From Cellulomonas edaphi (GTDB taxonomy: Bacteria; Actinomycetota; Actinomycetes; Actinomycetales; Cellulomonadaceae), in contig NZ_JAUCGR010000001.1 in NCBI RefSeq assembly GCF_030362815.1, positions 550,024 through 614,023 on the forward strand: a stretch of 64,000 bases of DNA, written 5' to 3'. The position numbers were made by a program, and so were the translations under genes. Shown piece by piece: positions 1 through 8,189 of the stretch (the first letter of the stretch is position 1; every line of letters starts with the position of its first letter). The notes beneath the pieces were generated by a model that saw nothing but the letters and a program-made list of their open reading frames with translations, did not search any database and was not told where the DNA came from.

Positions 1-505
1 ACCCGCCCTGTGGGCCGCGCTGCTCGAGGCCGGCGAGCCGCACGGCCTGGTGCCCGCCGGTCTGTCCGCGCGCGACAGCCTGCGCCTCGAGGCGGGCATG
101 CCGCTGTACGGCAACGAGCTGGACCGGACCACCACCCCGCACGACGCGGGCCTCGGCCGCGTGGTCAAGCTCGACAAGGTCGACGCCGACGGGCGGCCCG
201 TGCCGTTCGTCGGGCGCGACGCCCTCGCGGCCCGCGCCGAAGCCGAGCCGGCACGTCAGCTCGTCGGGCTGCAGGGCCTCGGCCGACGGGCGGCCCGGCA
301 CGGCTATCCCGTGACCACGCCCGGTGGCGAGGTCATCGGAAAGGTGACGTCCGGCGCCCCGTCCCCGACGCTCGGCCACCCGGTCGCCATGGCCTACGTC
401 ACGCCCGAGCACGCGGCCGAGGGCACCGAGCTGCTCGTCGACGTGCGCGGCCGTGGAGAACAGGTGCGCGTGGTGGCACTTCCCTTCTACCGTCGTTCTC
501 GCTAG
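1..505 (+). CDS. gcvT: Aminomethyltransferase (glycine cleavage T protein), 3' part
   Basis: C-terminal 167 residues of the T protein, which transfers the methylene group of the aminomethyl-lipoyl H protein to tetrahydrofolate and releases ammonia. The coding frame (codons from base 2) enters from outside the window, so the start is missing. The visible part carries the family stretch around LSARDSLRLEAGMPLYGNEL, followed by the typical C-terminal beta-barrel domain (GKVTSGAPSPTLGHPVAMAYV). It ends in TAG 63 bases before gcvH on the same strand, as expected for a gcv operon. Assignment is firm from motif and context. Confidence 0.93.
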   Translation, partial: PALWAALLEAGEPHGLVPAGLSARDSLRLEAGMPLYGNELDRTTTPHDAGLGRVVKLDKVDADGRPVPFVGRDALAARAEAEPARQLVGLQGLGRRAARHGYPVTTPGGEVIGKVTSGAPSPTLGHPVAMAYVTPEHAAEGTELLVDVRGRGEQVRVVALPFYRRSR

Positions 506-568
506 CCAGAAGCACAGCCAGTCCCGAGCACAGCCAGCCCCGAGCACAGCCCCCAGAGAGAGACCGCC

Positions 569-943
569 ATGACCGCCGAGCTGCCCGCCCACCTCAAGTA
601 CACCGTCGAGCACGAGTGGCTCGACGACGCCGCTCCCGCCACGGTCGGCATCACGTCGGTGGCCGCGGACGCACTCGGCGACATCGTGTACCTGGAGCTG
701 CCCGCGGTCGGCGAGACGCTCTCCGCGGGATCCGTGATCGGCGAGATCGAGTCCACCAAGTCGGTCTCGGAGCTCTTCTCGCCGGTGAGCGGGACCGTCG
801 CGGAGGTCAACCAGGCCGCCGTCGACGACCCCTCGCTGGTCAACTCCGACCCGTTCGGCGCGGGCTGGCTCCTCAAGGTGGACGTCACCGAGACGGGCCC
901 CGTCCTCACGGCCGACGAGTACGCGGCTCAGTCCGGGGGCTGA
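569..943 (+). CDS. gcvH: Glycine cleavage system H protein
   Basis: Lipoyl carrier protein of the glycine cleavage complex, 124 residues, the usual length. The hybrid lipoyl motif is complete ([18 protein letters not shown]), and the lysine that carries the lipoyl arm is Lys64. N-terminal YTVEHEWL is also typical. The ATG follows a purine-rich stretch (agagagag) about 6 bases upstream. It shuttles the aminomethyl group from GcvP to GcvT, whose gene lies just upstream; gcvP is not in the window. Confidence 0.97.
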   Translation: MTAELPAHLKYTVEHEWLDDAAPATVGITSVAADALGDIVYLELPAVGETLSAGSVIGEIESTKSVSELFSPVSGTVAEVNQAAVDDPSLVNSDPFGAGWLLKVDVTETGPVLTADEYAAQSGG

Positions 944-1213
944 CCGCGACCGGGCGGCACCTGCGCCCATCTGGGCGAATTGGTGTGGCCCATCCGAGTG
1001 AATCGGCGCGTGAAGTCGGGCTCCGTGTATCACCGGGCCCGGAGTCGGTTCATTGTTGACGGCAGAACACGACGCCGCGGTGGGGGCAGCGAGGCACGAT
1101 CGAGACGGATCCGAAAAGTGGCGTCATAACGCGCTTCTCACCCGCTCTCATCCGGTACTCAGCCCATCGTGGACCCGGCCAGAAGCCGGGACACGCAAGA
1201 ACCGGAGGACATC

Positions 1214-1450
1214 ATGACCATCCTGGAGACGAGCCGGCAGGCCACCGAGGCCGCCACCGTTGCCCTGACCCGCCGCGAGCGTGTGGTGCTCGCCGAGCTC
1301 GGCGAGGATGTGACCCTCGAGGAGATTGCGACCCGCCTCTTCGTGACGCGCAACACCGTCAAGTCGCAGGTCCGCAGCGTCTACCGCAAGATCGGCGTGT
1401 CCACGCGCTCGGAGGCCGTGGCCTGGGCGATCGAGCACGGCATCCGCTGA
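1214..1450 (+). CDS. Stand-alone LuxR-type HTH protein
   Basis: A 78-residue protein made almost entirely of a LuxR/NarL helix-turn-helix: LTRRERVVLAELGEDVTLEEIA, then TRNTVKSQVRSVYRKIGVSTR, with the recognition helix in NTVKSQVRSVYRK. There is no receiver, PAS or AAA domain, so whatever controls it must act outside this domain. I start it at ATG 1214, five bases after a good ribosome site (GGAGGA, 1204-1209); an in-frame GTG lies upstream at 1169 but has no such site. The 270 bases before it hold no other gene. Probably a DNA-binding regulator; target unknown. Confidence 0.85.
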   Translation: MTILETSRQATEAATVALTRRERVVLAELGEDVTLEEIATRLFVTRNTVKSQVRSVYRKIGVSTRSEAVAWAIEHGIR

Positions 1451-1526
1451 CCCCAGCAGGACGAGCAGCACCCACCTCGTACAGCCATCGCGGGTGCAGG
1501 GGCACCCTCCTGGCACACTCGCACGC

Positions 1527-1970
1527 ATGACCGAACCCGTGCTCGTCGTTGCGGCCGCCATCGTGGACGACCTCGACGATCCCCGGGTTCTGCTGGCCGC
1601 CCGACGCTCCGTCCCGGCGTCGTTGGCAGGCCGTTGGGAGTTTCCCGGGGGCAAGGTGGAGGCCGGAGAGGATCCGATCGAGGCGGTGCACCGCGAGATC
1701 GGCGAGGAGCTCGGTGTGAGCCTCCGGCTCGGAGCAGAGGTCACGGGTCCAGAGAACGGCTCGTGGCGCCTCTCCAGCACCTACGTGATGCGCCTGTGGT
1801 TCGCGGAGCTGGCCTCCCCGGACCCGGAGCCGGCTCCCCTCGTCGCGCACGACGAACTGCGCTGGCTCGGACCAGGGCAGTGGCTCTCCGTGCCCTGGCT
1901 CGATGCCGACGTCCCGATCGTGGAGGCGATCAACCCCTGGCCGGCTCGGGCGTCAGCGCCCGGGCGATAG
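1527..1970 (+). CDS. Nudix hydrolase, MutT-like
   Basis: 147 residues with a complete Nudix box (GX5EX7REUXEEXGU) at about residues 41-63: GGKVEAGEDPIEAVHREIGE, then ELGV. The preceding GRWEFPGGK matches MutT/8-oxo-dGTP diphosphatases, which remove oxidised nucleotides from the pool; the substrate cannot be fixed from sequence. ATG 1527 is chosen because homologous sequence begins there (PVLVVAAAIV); upstream in-frame codons have no ribosome site. Its 3' end overlaps the convergent MFS gene by 18 bases. Confidence 0.88.
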   Translation: MTEPVLVVAAAIVDDLDDPRVLLAARRSVPASLAGRWEFPGGKVEAGEDPIEAVHREIGEELGVSLRLGAEVTGPENGSWRLSSTYVMRLWFAELASPDPEPAPLVAHDELRWLGPGQWLSVPWLDADVPIVEAINPWPARASAPGR

Positions 1971-3308
1971 CCGACGCCGGGCCACGGCCACGACCGCGAC
2001 GACGGCCAGGGCCGCAGCCGTGACGTACGCGAGCAGCACGGCCCGGTGCGGCGCGTGGCCGGCGGCCGCGAGCGAGTAGATCCCACCGCACAGGAGTGCC
2101 GACCACGCCGTACCCGCCGTCTCGGCGAAGGCGATCTGCGGACCGACCGCCGTGACGCGCTCGGGTGCGGTCACGTCGAACGGCGCCGCGCTGAGCAGCG
2201 GGTAGGCGAGCCCCATGCCGACCCCCGCGGTCACGGCAGCCCCGACGACGAGGGCGAGCGCGCCCGCCCCGCCGGCCCACGCCAGCGCGACCACGACGCC
2301 CGCCGCTCCCGCCAGCACCAGCGCGCTCCCGACGAGGGCCCGGTCCGGTCGCGCCGCCGGCCGGGGGCGCAGGCCCGCGAGCGACCAACCGAGCAGGCCA
2401 CCGGTCAGGGCGGCGGACGCCCACCACAGCGGCTCCTCGAGCCCCTCGACGACCGCGAGCGAGAACAGCTCGTACATGCCGAAGAACGCCGCGCACGTCG
2501 CGCCGAACGCCAGCAGCGCTCGGACCGGTGCCCCGTCGCCACGGGAGCCACGCACGACGAACGCGACGAATCCTCCGGCGGCCGCGGCCAGTCCCACGAC
2601 GAGGACGGTCGCGCCGAGCGTGCCGCCCTGACCCGAGCCCCACGCGCCGACGCCCAGGCCCGCGGCGACCAGCAGCCCCGTACCCAGCTGCGAGGGCTGC
2701 CTCCCGCGGTCCCACGGGATCGCCCCGACGTAGCGGCCCATGAGCACCCGCGCGCCCAGCACCAGCGCTGCCGGCCACGCGAACGCCCATCGCCAGCCGG
2801 CGCTCTCGACGATCGCGGCGTTGAGCACCGGCCCGACGACGGACGGCAGGATCCAGACGAAGGCGAACAGCCCGAACACCCGGGGCCGCTCCCGCTCGTC
2901 GTACAGCGCACCGAGCGCCGACGTGCCGAAGCCACCGAGCAGCCCGGCCGAGACCCCGCGCACGAGCGTGCCGGCGAGCACCCACCCCATGGTCGGCGCG
3001 GTGACAGCCAGCGCGACACCGACCACGTAGAGCGCGGTCGCGCCCAGCAGCACCGTCGCCGGCCGCACCCGGGCCAGGACGACGCCCGTGACGGAGAGCA
3101 TGAGGACCGCGGCGATGCTCCCGGCGGCGAGTGTCGCACCGTACAGCGCCGCACCGTCGAGGTCGTCGGCGACCACGGGCAGCACCGTCGAGTAGGCGAT
3201 GCCCTGCATCGCGGCGCCCAGCTCGGCGAGCAGCAGGGTCGCGAAGAACCGTCCCCGTCGGCCGGCGAAGAGCTCGAGGGCGCTACCGTGTCCACGAGCC
3301 CCTGCCAT
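1953..3308 (-). CDS. MFS transporter, drug/proton antiporter type
   Basis: 451 residues with about 12-14 hydrophobic segments. After a basic cytoplasmic N-terminus the first helix begins at FFATLLLAELGAAMQ. The loop between helices 2 and 3 has the degenerate MFS motif (VVLARVRPATVLL), and helix 5 carries GLLGGFGTSALGALYDERERPRVFG. The architecture resembles DHA2-like exporters; substrate unknown. The ATG at 3308 is followed directly by homologous sequence, and no ribosome site is visible. Instead TAGCCT lies 6 bases upstream, suggesting a leaderless message. It stands alone between the convergent Nudix gene and the metFE terminator. Confidence 0.88.
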   Translation of the reverse strand: MAGARGHGSALELFAGRRGRFFATLLLAELGAAMQGIAYSTVLPVVADDLDGAALYGATLAAGSIAAVLMLSVTGVVLARVRPATVLLGATALYVVGVALAVTAPTMGWVLAGTLVRGVSAGLLGGFGTSALGALYDERERPRVFGLFAFVWILPSVVGPVLNAAIVESAGWRWAFAWPAALVLGARVLMGRYVGAIPWDRGRQPSQLGTGLLVAAGLGVGAWGSGQGGTLGATVLVVGLAAAAGGFVAFVVRGSRGDGAPVRALLAFGATCAAFFGMYELFSLAVVEGLEEPLWWASAALTGGLLGWSLAGLRPRPAARPDRALVGSALVLAGAAGVVVALAWAGGAGALALVVGAAVTAGVGMGLAYPLLSAAPFDVTAPERVTAVGPQIAFAETAGTAWSALLCGGIYSLAAAGHAPHRAVLLAYVTAAALAVVAVVAVARRRLSPGR

Positions 3309-3314
3309 GGGCCG

Positions 3315-3320
3315 AGGCTA
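3315..3320 (-). promoter_or_regulatory. Leaderless -10 element of the MFS gene
   Basis: On the minus strand TAGCCT is followed by exactly six bases and then the ATG of the MFS gene. This fits the TAnnnT -10 of actinobacterial promoters with transcription starting at or next to the start codon. No clear -35 is seen. Confidence 0.5.
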
Positions 3321-3337
3321 GCGGGCCCCGGACGACG

Positions 3338-3371
3338 AAGGCCCCGACCGCGCGTGGCGGGCCGGGGCCTT
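3338..3371 (-). terminator. Hairpin after metE
   Basis: Perfect 9-bp inverted repeat (AAGGCCCCG at 3338-3346, CGGGGCCTT at 3363-3371) just past the metE stop codon. There is no long U-tract, as is usual in high-GC actinobacteria. It could end the metF-metE transcript. Confidence 0.65.
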
Positions 3372-3384
3372 CGGACGGGGAGCG

Positions 3385-5703
3385 TCAGAGCGTGGCGCGC
3401 ACGGTCCGGGTCGCGGCGAGGATCCGCTCGAGCGAGGGTGTGACCTCCTCGTAGCGACGGGTCTTGAGGCCGCAGTCCGGGTTGACCCACAGCTGGTCGA
3501 CCGCGATGGCCTTGACGGCGTCGGACAGCAGCTCGGTGACCTCGGCCTCGGAGGGCACGCGGGGCGAGTGGATGTCGTACACGCCGGGACCGACCGCGCG
3601 CGGGTAGCCCGCGGCGGCGATGTCGCCGAGGATCTCCATCTTGGAGCGGGCGGCCTCGATGGAGGTGACGTCGGCGTCCAGGCCGTCGATCGCGCCCATG
3701 ATCTGGCCGAACTCCGAGTAGCACAGGTGCGTGTGGATCTGGGTGTCCTCGCGCACGCCGGCCGTCGAGAGCCGGAACGAGCGGACCGACCAGTCGAGGT
3801 AGGCGGCGTGGTCCTCGGCGCGCAGGGGCAGCAGCTCGCGCAGCGCGGGCTCGTCCACCTGGATGATCGCGATCCCGGCGGCCTCGAGGTCTGCGATCTC
3901 GTCGCGCAGCGCCAGCCCCACCTGGTTGGCGGTGTCGCCCAGCGGCTGGTCGTCGCGGACGAACGACCAGGCCAGGATCGTCACCGGGCCGGTGAGCATG
4001 CCCTTCATGTGCTTCTTCGTCAGCGACTGCGCGTACTGCGCCCAGGCCACCGTGATGGGGGCCGGGCGGGACACGTCGCCCCACAGGATCGAGGGACGGG
4101 TGCAGCGCGAGCCGTACGACTGCACCCAGCCGTTCTCCGTGACCGCGAAGCCGTCGAGGTTCTCGGCGAAGTACTGCACCATGTCGTTGCGCTCGGGCTC
4201 GCCGTGCACCAGCACGTCAAGGCCGATGCGCTCCTGCAGCTCGACGACGCGGGCGATCTCCGCCTTCATCTCGTCCTCGTACTGCGCGGCGGTGAGCTCA
4301 CCCTTGACGAAGGCGGCACGCGCCTTGCGGATCTCGGGCGTCTGCGGGAACGAGCCGATCGTCGTCGTGGGCAGCGGCGGGAGGTCGAGACGGTCCGCCT
4401 GAGCCTTCTTGCGCGTCTCGAAGTCGCCGCGGTTGAACGCGTCCTCGGTGAGCGCGGCGACGCGCTCACGCACTTCGGGGCGCACCACGCCGGGGGCGGT
4501 CTTGCGGCTGTTGACGGCGTCCGACGCCTCGAGCAGCTGCTCGTGGATGGCCTCACGGCCCTCCGTCAGGCCCTCCGCCAGCACGACGACCTCGCGGACC
4601 TTCTCGTCCGCGAAGGCGAGCCACGTCTTCAGCGTCGCGTCCAGGTTCGGCTCGTCCGCGGTGGTGTGCGGGACGTGGAACAGGCTCGTCGAGGTGCCCA
4701 CCGTGACGGCCGCGGCCCCCAGGTTCTCGAGGCGCTCGAGGATCGCCAGCTTCGCGTCCAGGTCCGCACGCCAGATGTTGTGGCCGTCGATCACGCCGGC
4801 GACCAGAGTCTTGGTCTCCAGGCCGGGAACCGCCTCGGCGGGCACGTCGCCGCGCACCAGGTCGATGCCGATCGCCTCGACGTCCGTGGCCGCCAGCACG
4901 GGCAGCGCCGCACCGAGGTCGCCGTAGGGCGCTGCGACGAAGATGGCGGGGCGCGTCTCGGCGGCGGTCAGCGTGCCGTAGGCCTCGACGACGGCGGCCA
5001 GCAGGCGCTCGGCCGGGACCTCGATGGAGTCGGAGACCAGCGCGGGCTCCTCGAGCTGCACCCAGGTGGCGCCGGCGGCGGCCAGCTCGGAGAGCAGCTG
5101 GACGTAGACGGGCAGGATGTCCTGCAGGCGGTCGATGGGCGCGAAGTCCTCGGGCGAGCCCTCGGTCGCCTTCGCCAGGGCCAGGTAGGTCACGGGGCCG
5201 ACGACGACGGGGCGCGTGACGACACCGTCGGCGAGGGCCTCGGCGAACTCGCGCACGGGGCGGTCGCTCGAGTAGCTGAACACCGTCTCCGGGCCGATCT
5301 CCGGCACCAGGTAGTGGTAGTTGGTGTCGAACCACTTGGTCATCTCGAGCGGCAGGTCGTCGCCCCGGCCGCGAGCCACGGTGGAGTAGCCCGCCAGGTC
5401 CAGGCCACCGTCGGTCACGAGGTCGGCGAAGCGCGCGGGGATCGCGCCCACGACGGCGGTCGCGTCGAGCACGTGGTCGTAGAACGAGAACGCGCTGGGG
5501 ATCGCGGGCACGTCGGTGGGCAGGCCCAGACCGGCGAGGTGGGTGCGCGTGCGGCGGCGCAGGTCGGCAGCGGTGGCCTCGACCTCGTCGGCCGTCGTCT
5601 TGCCGGCCCAGAAGGCCTCGATGGCCTTCTTGAGCTCGCGACGCGGCCCGATGCGCGGGTAGCCGAGGACGGAGCCGGCCGGGAACTGGGGGACGTTGCT
5701 CAT
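3385..5703 (-). CDS. metE: Cobalamin-independent methionine synthase
   Basis: 772 residues, the full length of MetE (5-methyltetrahydropteroyltriglutamate-homocysteine methyltransferase), which makes the last step of methionine synthesis without B12. Both halves are present: the N-terminal barrel starts at VLGYPRIGPRRELKKAIE, and the C-terminal catalytic barrel at PPLPTTTIGSFPQTPEIRKAR. Zinc ligands are visible as His and Cys in THLCYSEF, Glu in SIEAARSKME and Cys in VNPDCGLKTR. The ATG lies 4 bases after the metF stop, so the two genes form one operon under the SAM riboswitch upstream of metF. Confidence 0.97.
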   Translation of the reverse strand: MSNVPQFPAGSVLGYPRIGPRRELKKAIEAFWAGKTTADEVEATAADLRRRTRTHLAGLGLPTDVPAIPSAFSFYDHVLDATAVVGAIPARFADLVTDGGLDLAGYSTVARGRGDDLPLEMTKWFDTNYHYLVPEIGPETVFSYSSDRPVREFAEALADGVVTRPVVVGPVTYLALAKATEGSPEDFAPIDRLQDILPVYVQLLSELAAAGATWVQLEEPALVSDSIEVPAERLLAAVVEAYGTLTAAETRPAIFVAAPYGDLGAALPVLAATDVEAIGIDLVRGDVPAEAVPGLETKTLVAGVIDGHNIWRADLDAKLAILERLENLGAAAVTVGTSTSLFHVPHTTADEPNLDATLKTWLAFADEKVREVVVLAEGLTEGREAIHEQLLEASDAVNSRKTAPGVVRPEVRERVAALTEDAFNRGDFETRKKAQADRLDLPPLPTTTIGSFPQTPEIRKARAAFVKGELTAAQYEDEMKAEIARVVELQERIGLDVLVHGEPERNDMVQYFAENLDGFAVTENGWVQSYGSRCTRPSILWGDVSRPAPITVAWAQYAQSLTKKHMKGMLTGPVTILAWSFVRDDQPLGDTANQVGLALRDEIADLEAAGIAIIQVDEPALRELLPLRAEDHAAYLDWSVRSFRLSTAGVREDTQIHTHLCYSEFGQIMGAIDGLDADVTSIEAARSKMEILGDIAAAGYPRAVGPGVYDIHSPRVPSEAEVTELLSDAVKAIAVDQLWVNPDCGLKTRRYEEVTPSLERILAATRTVRATL

Positions 5704-5707
5704 GGGA

Positions 5708-6736
5708 TCAGCCTTCGGGGGTAGTCGGTGTTGCGTGCGTGGGTGCTGAGTCGGTGGCGCTGCGGGACGAGCCCGTCAGCTGCGCGCCCTCGAGCAGGTC
5801 GAGTGCGGCGTGGTGCTTGTTGAACGTGTAGAGGTGGACGCCCGGGGCGCCGCCGTCGAGGACGCCGTTGATCAGGTCCACCCCGGCGCGGATGCCGCGG
5901 CGGTGCCGGTCCAGGTCGTCGTCGGCGTTGCCCAGCAGATCGAGCAACGACGACGGCACCGGGACGCCCGAGAGCTCCTGCACGCGCAGCAGCCGGGCCG
6001 GGTCCGTGGCCGGGATGATGCCCGGGATGATCGGGATGACCACGCCCGCCTCGCGCGCCTCGGCGACGAGGCCCAGGTAGGCGTCGGCCTCGTAGAACAC
6101 CTGCGTGATGGCGAAGTCGGCGCCCGCCTCCTGCTTCGCGAGCAGCGAGGCGACGTCCTGCGCGCGCGTGCCACCGGTCGCGGCGTTCCCGCGCGGGAAG
6201 GCGGCCACGGCGATCGACAAGGGGCGCACGCGGGCGCGGACCGCCTGCGAGGGGCTGGCGATGCAGCGCTGCGACTCGATCTCCCGCAGCAGCTCGACGA
6301 GCTCACCCGCGGTGTCCACGCCGTCGGGGTGCGGGCGCCAGTCGGGCTGACCCACCGGTGGGTCCCCGCGCAGCGCCAGGAACGAGCGCACGCCCTCGTC
6401 GAGGAACTCCTCGACGATCGTCGTGATCTCCGCGCGGCTGGTGCCCACGCACGTCAGGTGCGCGATCGGGTTGAGGGCCGTCTCACGCAGCAGCTGCGTC
6501 ACGAGCGTCCGGCTCGTCTCGCGCGTCTTGCCCGAGGCGCCGTAGGTCACCGACACGAAGTCCGGTCGGACGTCCTCGATCGCGCGGATGGTCTCCCAGA
6601 GGCGCGGCGCGGCATGCGGGTTGCGCGGGGGGAACAGCTCGAACGAGACGGTCGGCCGGTCCACGGATGCCAGGGGGCGCCGCTCGGGCGCGGCGTGCGT
6701 GCCCGGGGTACGCGGTTCCACGGTCGCGGCGCTCAC
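5708..6736 (-). CDS. metF: 5,10-methylenetetrahydrofolate reductase
   Basis: 342 residues. It supplies the 5-methyl-THF used by MetE, encoded directly downstream. The TIM barrel begins at RPTVSFELFPPRN (catalytic Glu in SFELFPP), and substrate and FAD residues appear in HLTCVGTSRAE, FLALRGDPP and DFAITQVFYEADAY. I place the start at GTG 6736. The longer open frame reaching 6811 would run through the riboswitch aptamer, and the GTG overlaps the TGA of a 14-codon leader ORF (GTGA), which suggests translational coupling. The first ~25 residues are poorly conserved, so the exact start remains a judgement. Confidence 0.93.
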   Translation of the reverse strand: MSAATVEPRTPGTHAAPERRPLASVDRPTVSFELFPPRNPHAAPRLWETIRAIEDVRPDFVSVTYGASGKTRETSRTLVTQLLRETALNPIAHLTCVGTSRAEITTIVEEFLDEGVRSFLALRGDPPVGQPDWRPHPDGVDTAGELVELLREIESQRCIASPSQAVRARVRPLSIAVAAFPRGNAATGGTRAQDVASLLAKQEAGADFAITQVFYEADAYLGLVAEAREAGVVIPIIPGIIPATDPARLLRVQELSGVPVPSSLLDLLGNADDDLDRHRRGIRAGVDLINGVLDGGAPGVHLYTFNKHHAALDLLEGAQLTGSSRSATDSAPTHATPTTPEG

Positions 6737-6777
6737 GCGGGCGACCGGAGGATGCTCAGACGCGAGGTCTGCGACAT
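6733..6777 (-). CDS. 14-residue leader peptide before metF
   Basis: Short ORF reading MSQTSRLSILRSPA. Its ATG sits six bases after GGAG (6784-6787), the only good ribosome site in the region. Its TGA overlaps the GTG start of metF. The ribosome site lies partly in the 3' strand of riboswitch helix P1. The most economical reading is that ribosomes load on this ORF and re-initiate on metF. The peptide has no methionine run, so its sequence need not matter. Too short to be certain it is translated. Confidence 0.55.
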   Translation of the reverse strand: MSQTSRLSILRSPA

Positions 6778-6783
6778 GGTTCA

Positions 6784-6876
6784 CTCCATCGGTCCTGGCG
6801 GAAGCACCCACACCCTCGTCGCGAAGGGGGTTGCTGCGGCGTCAATGAGCCAGGTCTCTCGGCCGCTCTGGATGGT
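6784..6876 (-). promoter_or_regulatory. S-box (SAM-I type) riboswitch
   Basis: The minus strand shows the S-box core in order: P1 5' strand CCATC (6875-6871), AGAGcGG then GAGaGA, GGCtc, tGACGCCgCaGCAACC with the invariant GCAACC, a variable stem (CCCC...GGGTG), GGTGCTtcc, and P1 3' strand GATGG (6790-6786), which pairs fully with CCATC. Binding of S-adenosylmethionine should stabilise P1. The ribosome site GGAG (6787-6784) overlaps the P1 3' strand, so control is likely at translation initiation. No terminator hairpin is seen between the aptamer and the leader ORF. A SAM-IV variant of the same core cannot be excluded by eye. Confidence 0.9.
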
Positions 6877-6883
6877 TGGCTGC

Positions 6884-6913
6884 AGAGTAGCCACGCTCTC
6901 GCATCGTGGGCAA
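6884..6913 (-). promoter_or_regulatory. Promoter of the metF-metE operon
   Basis: On the minus strand TTGCCC (6913-6908), an 18-base spacer and TACTCT (6889-6884). Transcription would begin near 6877, immediately before the first base of riboswitch helix P1. The close fit to the aptamer boundary is the main support. Confidence 0.6.
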
Positions 6914-7154
6914 GGTTTCCCACAGCGTGAGACGGTTTCGTTCGGCCATCGGCGAGCGGGCGTCGTCGGCGCGATCTGCGCGCCCGCGCGCTCGTCCGGC
7001 ACGGGCCACGCTGCCACAGATCGGCGCGATGGTCACCGTGCACGGGGCGATCTGGGCGGCTGTCGCGGACTCCGCCCACGAGGGCTGTGCGGTCGTCAGG
7101 TCTGCTCTTGCCAGGCTGGCGCTCGTCCCGCCGGGCGGTCGTCGGGCGCGGTCG
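6914..7154. other. Intergenic stretch without recognised gene
   Basis: About 240 bases between the metF promoter and the next minus-strand gene. Open frames here are short or are shadows of GC-rich composition. No hairpin, repeat or promoter stood out. Confidence 0.5.
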
Positions 7155-7367
7155 TCAGGCGCGGCGGCGTGGGGGCGCGAACGGCTCGGGACGCTGGCGC
7201 TGCGACGGGACGTCGAACCAGCCGCTCGACGGGCCGGCCGGGACGGACAGGAGGCCGTCCTGGACGGCGGCGAGCACCGACACATCGGGGGCCGTGGTGC
7301 CGACCAGCGCCTCGCGCGCGATGCGCACGGCGTCGTCGCCGGCGTCGTTGCGGTGCGGATCGGTCAT
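7155..7367 (-). CDS. Small hypothetical protein, 70 residues
   Basis: Reads MTDPHRNDAGDDAVRIAREA, then LVGTTAPDVSVLAAVQDGLLSV..., ending in a Pro/Arg-rich tail. No signal peptide or membrane segment and no recognised family. The first 40 residues are acidic and look like one or two short helices. ATG 7367 is preceded by TAGCCT at a distance of 7 bases, the same leaderless spacing seen at other genes here. This favours a real gene over a chance frame. Function unknown. Confidence 0.5.
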   Translation of the reverse strand: MTDPHRNDAGDDAVRIAREALVGTTAPDVSVLAAVQDGLLSVPAGPSSGWFDVPSQRQRPEPFAPPRRRA

Positions 7368-7374
7368 GCGCGGC

Positions 7375-7380
7375 AGGCTA
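7375..7380 (-). promoter_or_regulatory. Leaderless -10 element of the small gene
   Basis: TAGCCT on the minus strand, seven bases before ATG 7367. It matches the TAnnnT pattern. Confidence 0.4.
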
Positions 7381-7477
7381 ACCCGACACACCGACCGGAC
7401 AGAACCCCCGCGGCAAACGTCACCCGAGGGGAGCAACGGCGCGTGCCCGACGGCGCGTCCTGGGGCTCCGTGAACGC

Positions 7478-8089
7478 TCAGCGTGCGCCGCGCGCGACCA
7501 CGACGGGGCAGGTCGCCAGATGGTCGTCCACCACGCCGCAGGCCTGCATCGCGGCGTAAGCCGTCGTCGGGCCGATGAACCGGAACCCGAGCGACTTCAG
7601 CTCCTTGGCGAGCGCCTTCGACTCGGGCGTCGTCGCCGGGACGTCGGCCCAGGAGGTGGGGCGCTCGTGGCCCGAGCGGTCCGGCGCGTGGGACCAGAAG
7701 ATCTCGTCGAGCGTGCGGCCGGACGCGTGCAGTGCCCGGAGGGCGTGTGCATTGGCGATCGCGGCGTCGATCTTGGCGCGGTTGCGCACGATCGACGCGT
7801 CCGCCATCAACCGGGCGACGTCGGCGTCACCGAACTCGGCGACGACCTCGGGATCGAACCCCGCGAAGGCGGCGCGGAAGGCCGGCCGCTTGCGCAGCAC
7901 GGTGATCCACGCCAGCCCGGACTGGAACGCCTCGAGCGTGACGCGCTCGTACAGCGCGTTCTCGCCGTGCACCGCGACTCCCCACTCCTCGTCGTGGTAC
8001 GTCTCGTACAGCGGGTTGCCCTCGCCGAAGCAGCGAACGGCGAGGAGGGCCGGCGCGGTGCCGGCGGCGTCGAGGGCGAGGTCCGTCAT
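7478..8089 (-). CDS. tag: DNA-3-methyladenine glycosylase I
   Basis: 203 residues of the TAG base-excision repair family, which removes 3-methyladenine from alkylated DNA. The N-terminal VRCFGEGNPLYETYHDEEWG carries the first zinc Cys and His. The helix-hairpin-helix body follows (LYERVTLEAFQSGLAWITVLRKR), and the last zinc pair is in DDHLATCPV (HxxxC). ATG 8089 is used; an upstream in-frame codon at 8116 only adds unrelated residues. CACACT lies six bases before the ATG and may be a weak leaderless -10. Confidence 0.93.
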   Translation of the reverse strand: MTDLALDAAGTAPALLAVRCFGEGNPLYETYHDEEWGVAVHGENALYERVTLEAFQSGLAWITVLRKRPAFRAAFAGFDPEVVAEFGDADVARLMADASIVRNRAKIDAAIANAHALRALHASGRTLDEIFWSHAPDRSGHERPTSWADVPATTPESKALAKELKSLGFRFIGPTTAYAAMQACGVVDDHLATCPVVVARGAR

Positions 8090-8189
8090 GCAGCGAGTGT
8101 GCCCCGTGGCGCCCACACCGCATCGCGCTCGGGGCGACGCGGTGGACCGGCGGGTCGACCGCCGGGGCTGTGGTCGCCCGGAGGGGGTC

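Noticed and set aside
6737-6811. A longer metF reading frame starting at GTG 6811
   Set aside because: It would translate through the 3' half of the riboswitch aptamer, its residues are not conserved, and no ribosome site precedes it.
5704-6900. A cobalamin riboswitch controlling metE
   Set aside because: metE starts four bases after metF with no space for a B12 aptamer; the element upstream of the operon is an S-box.
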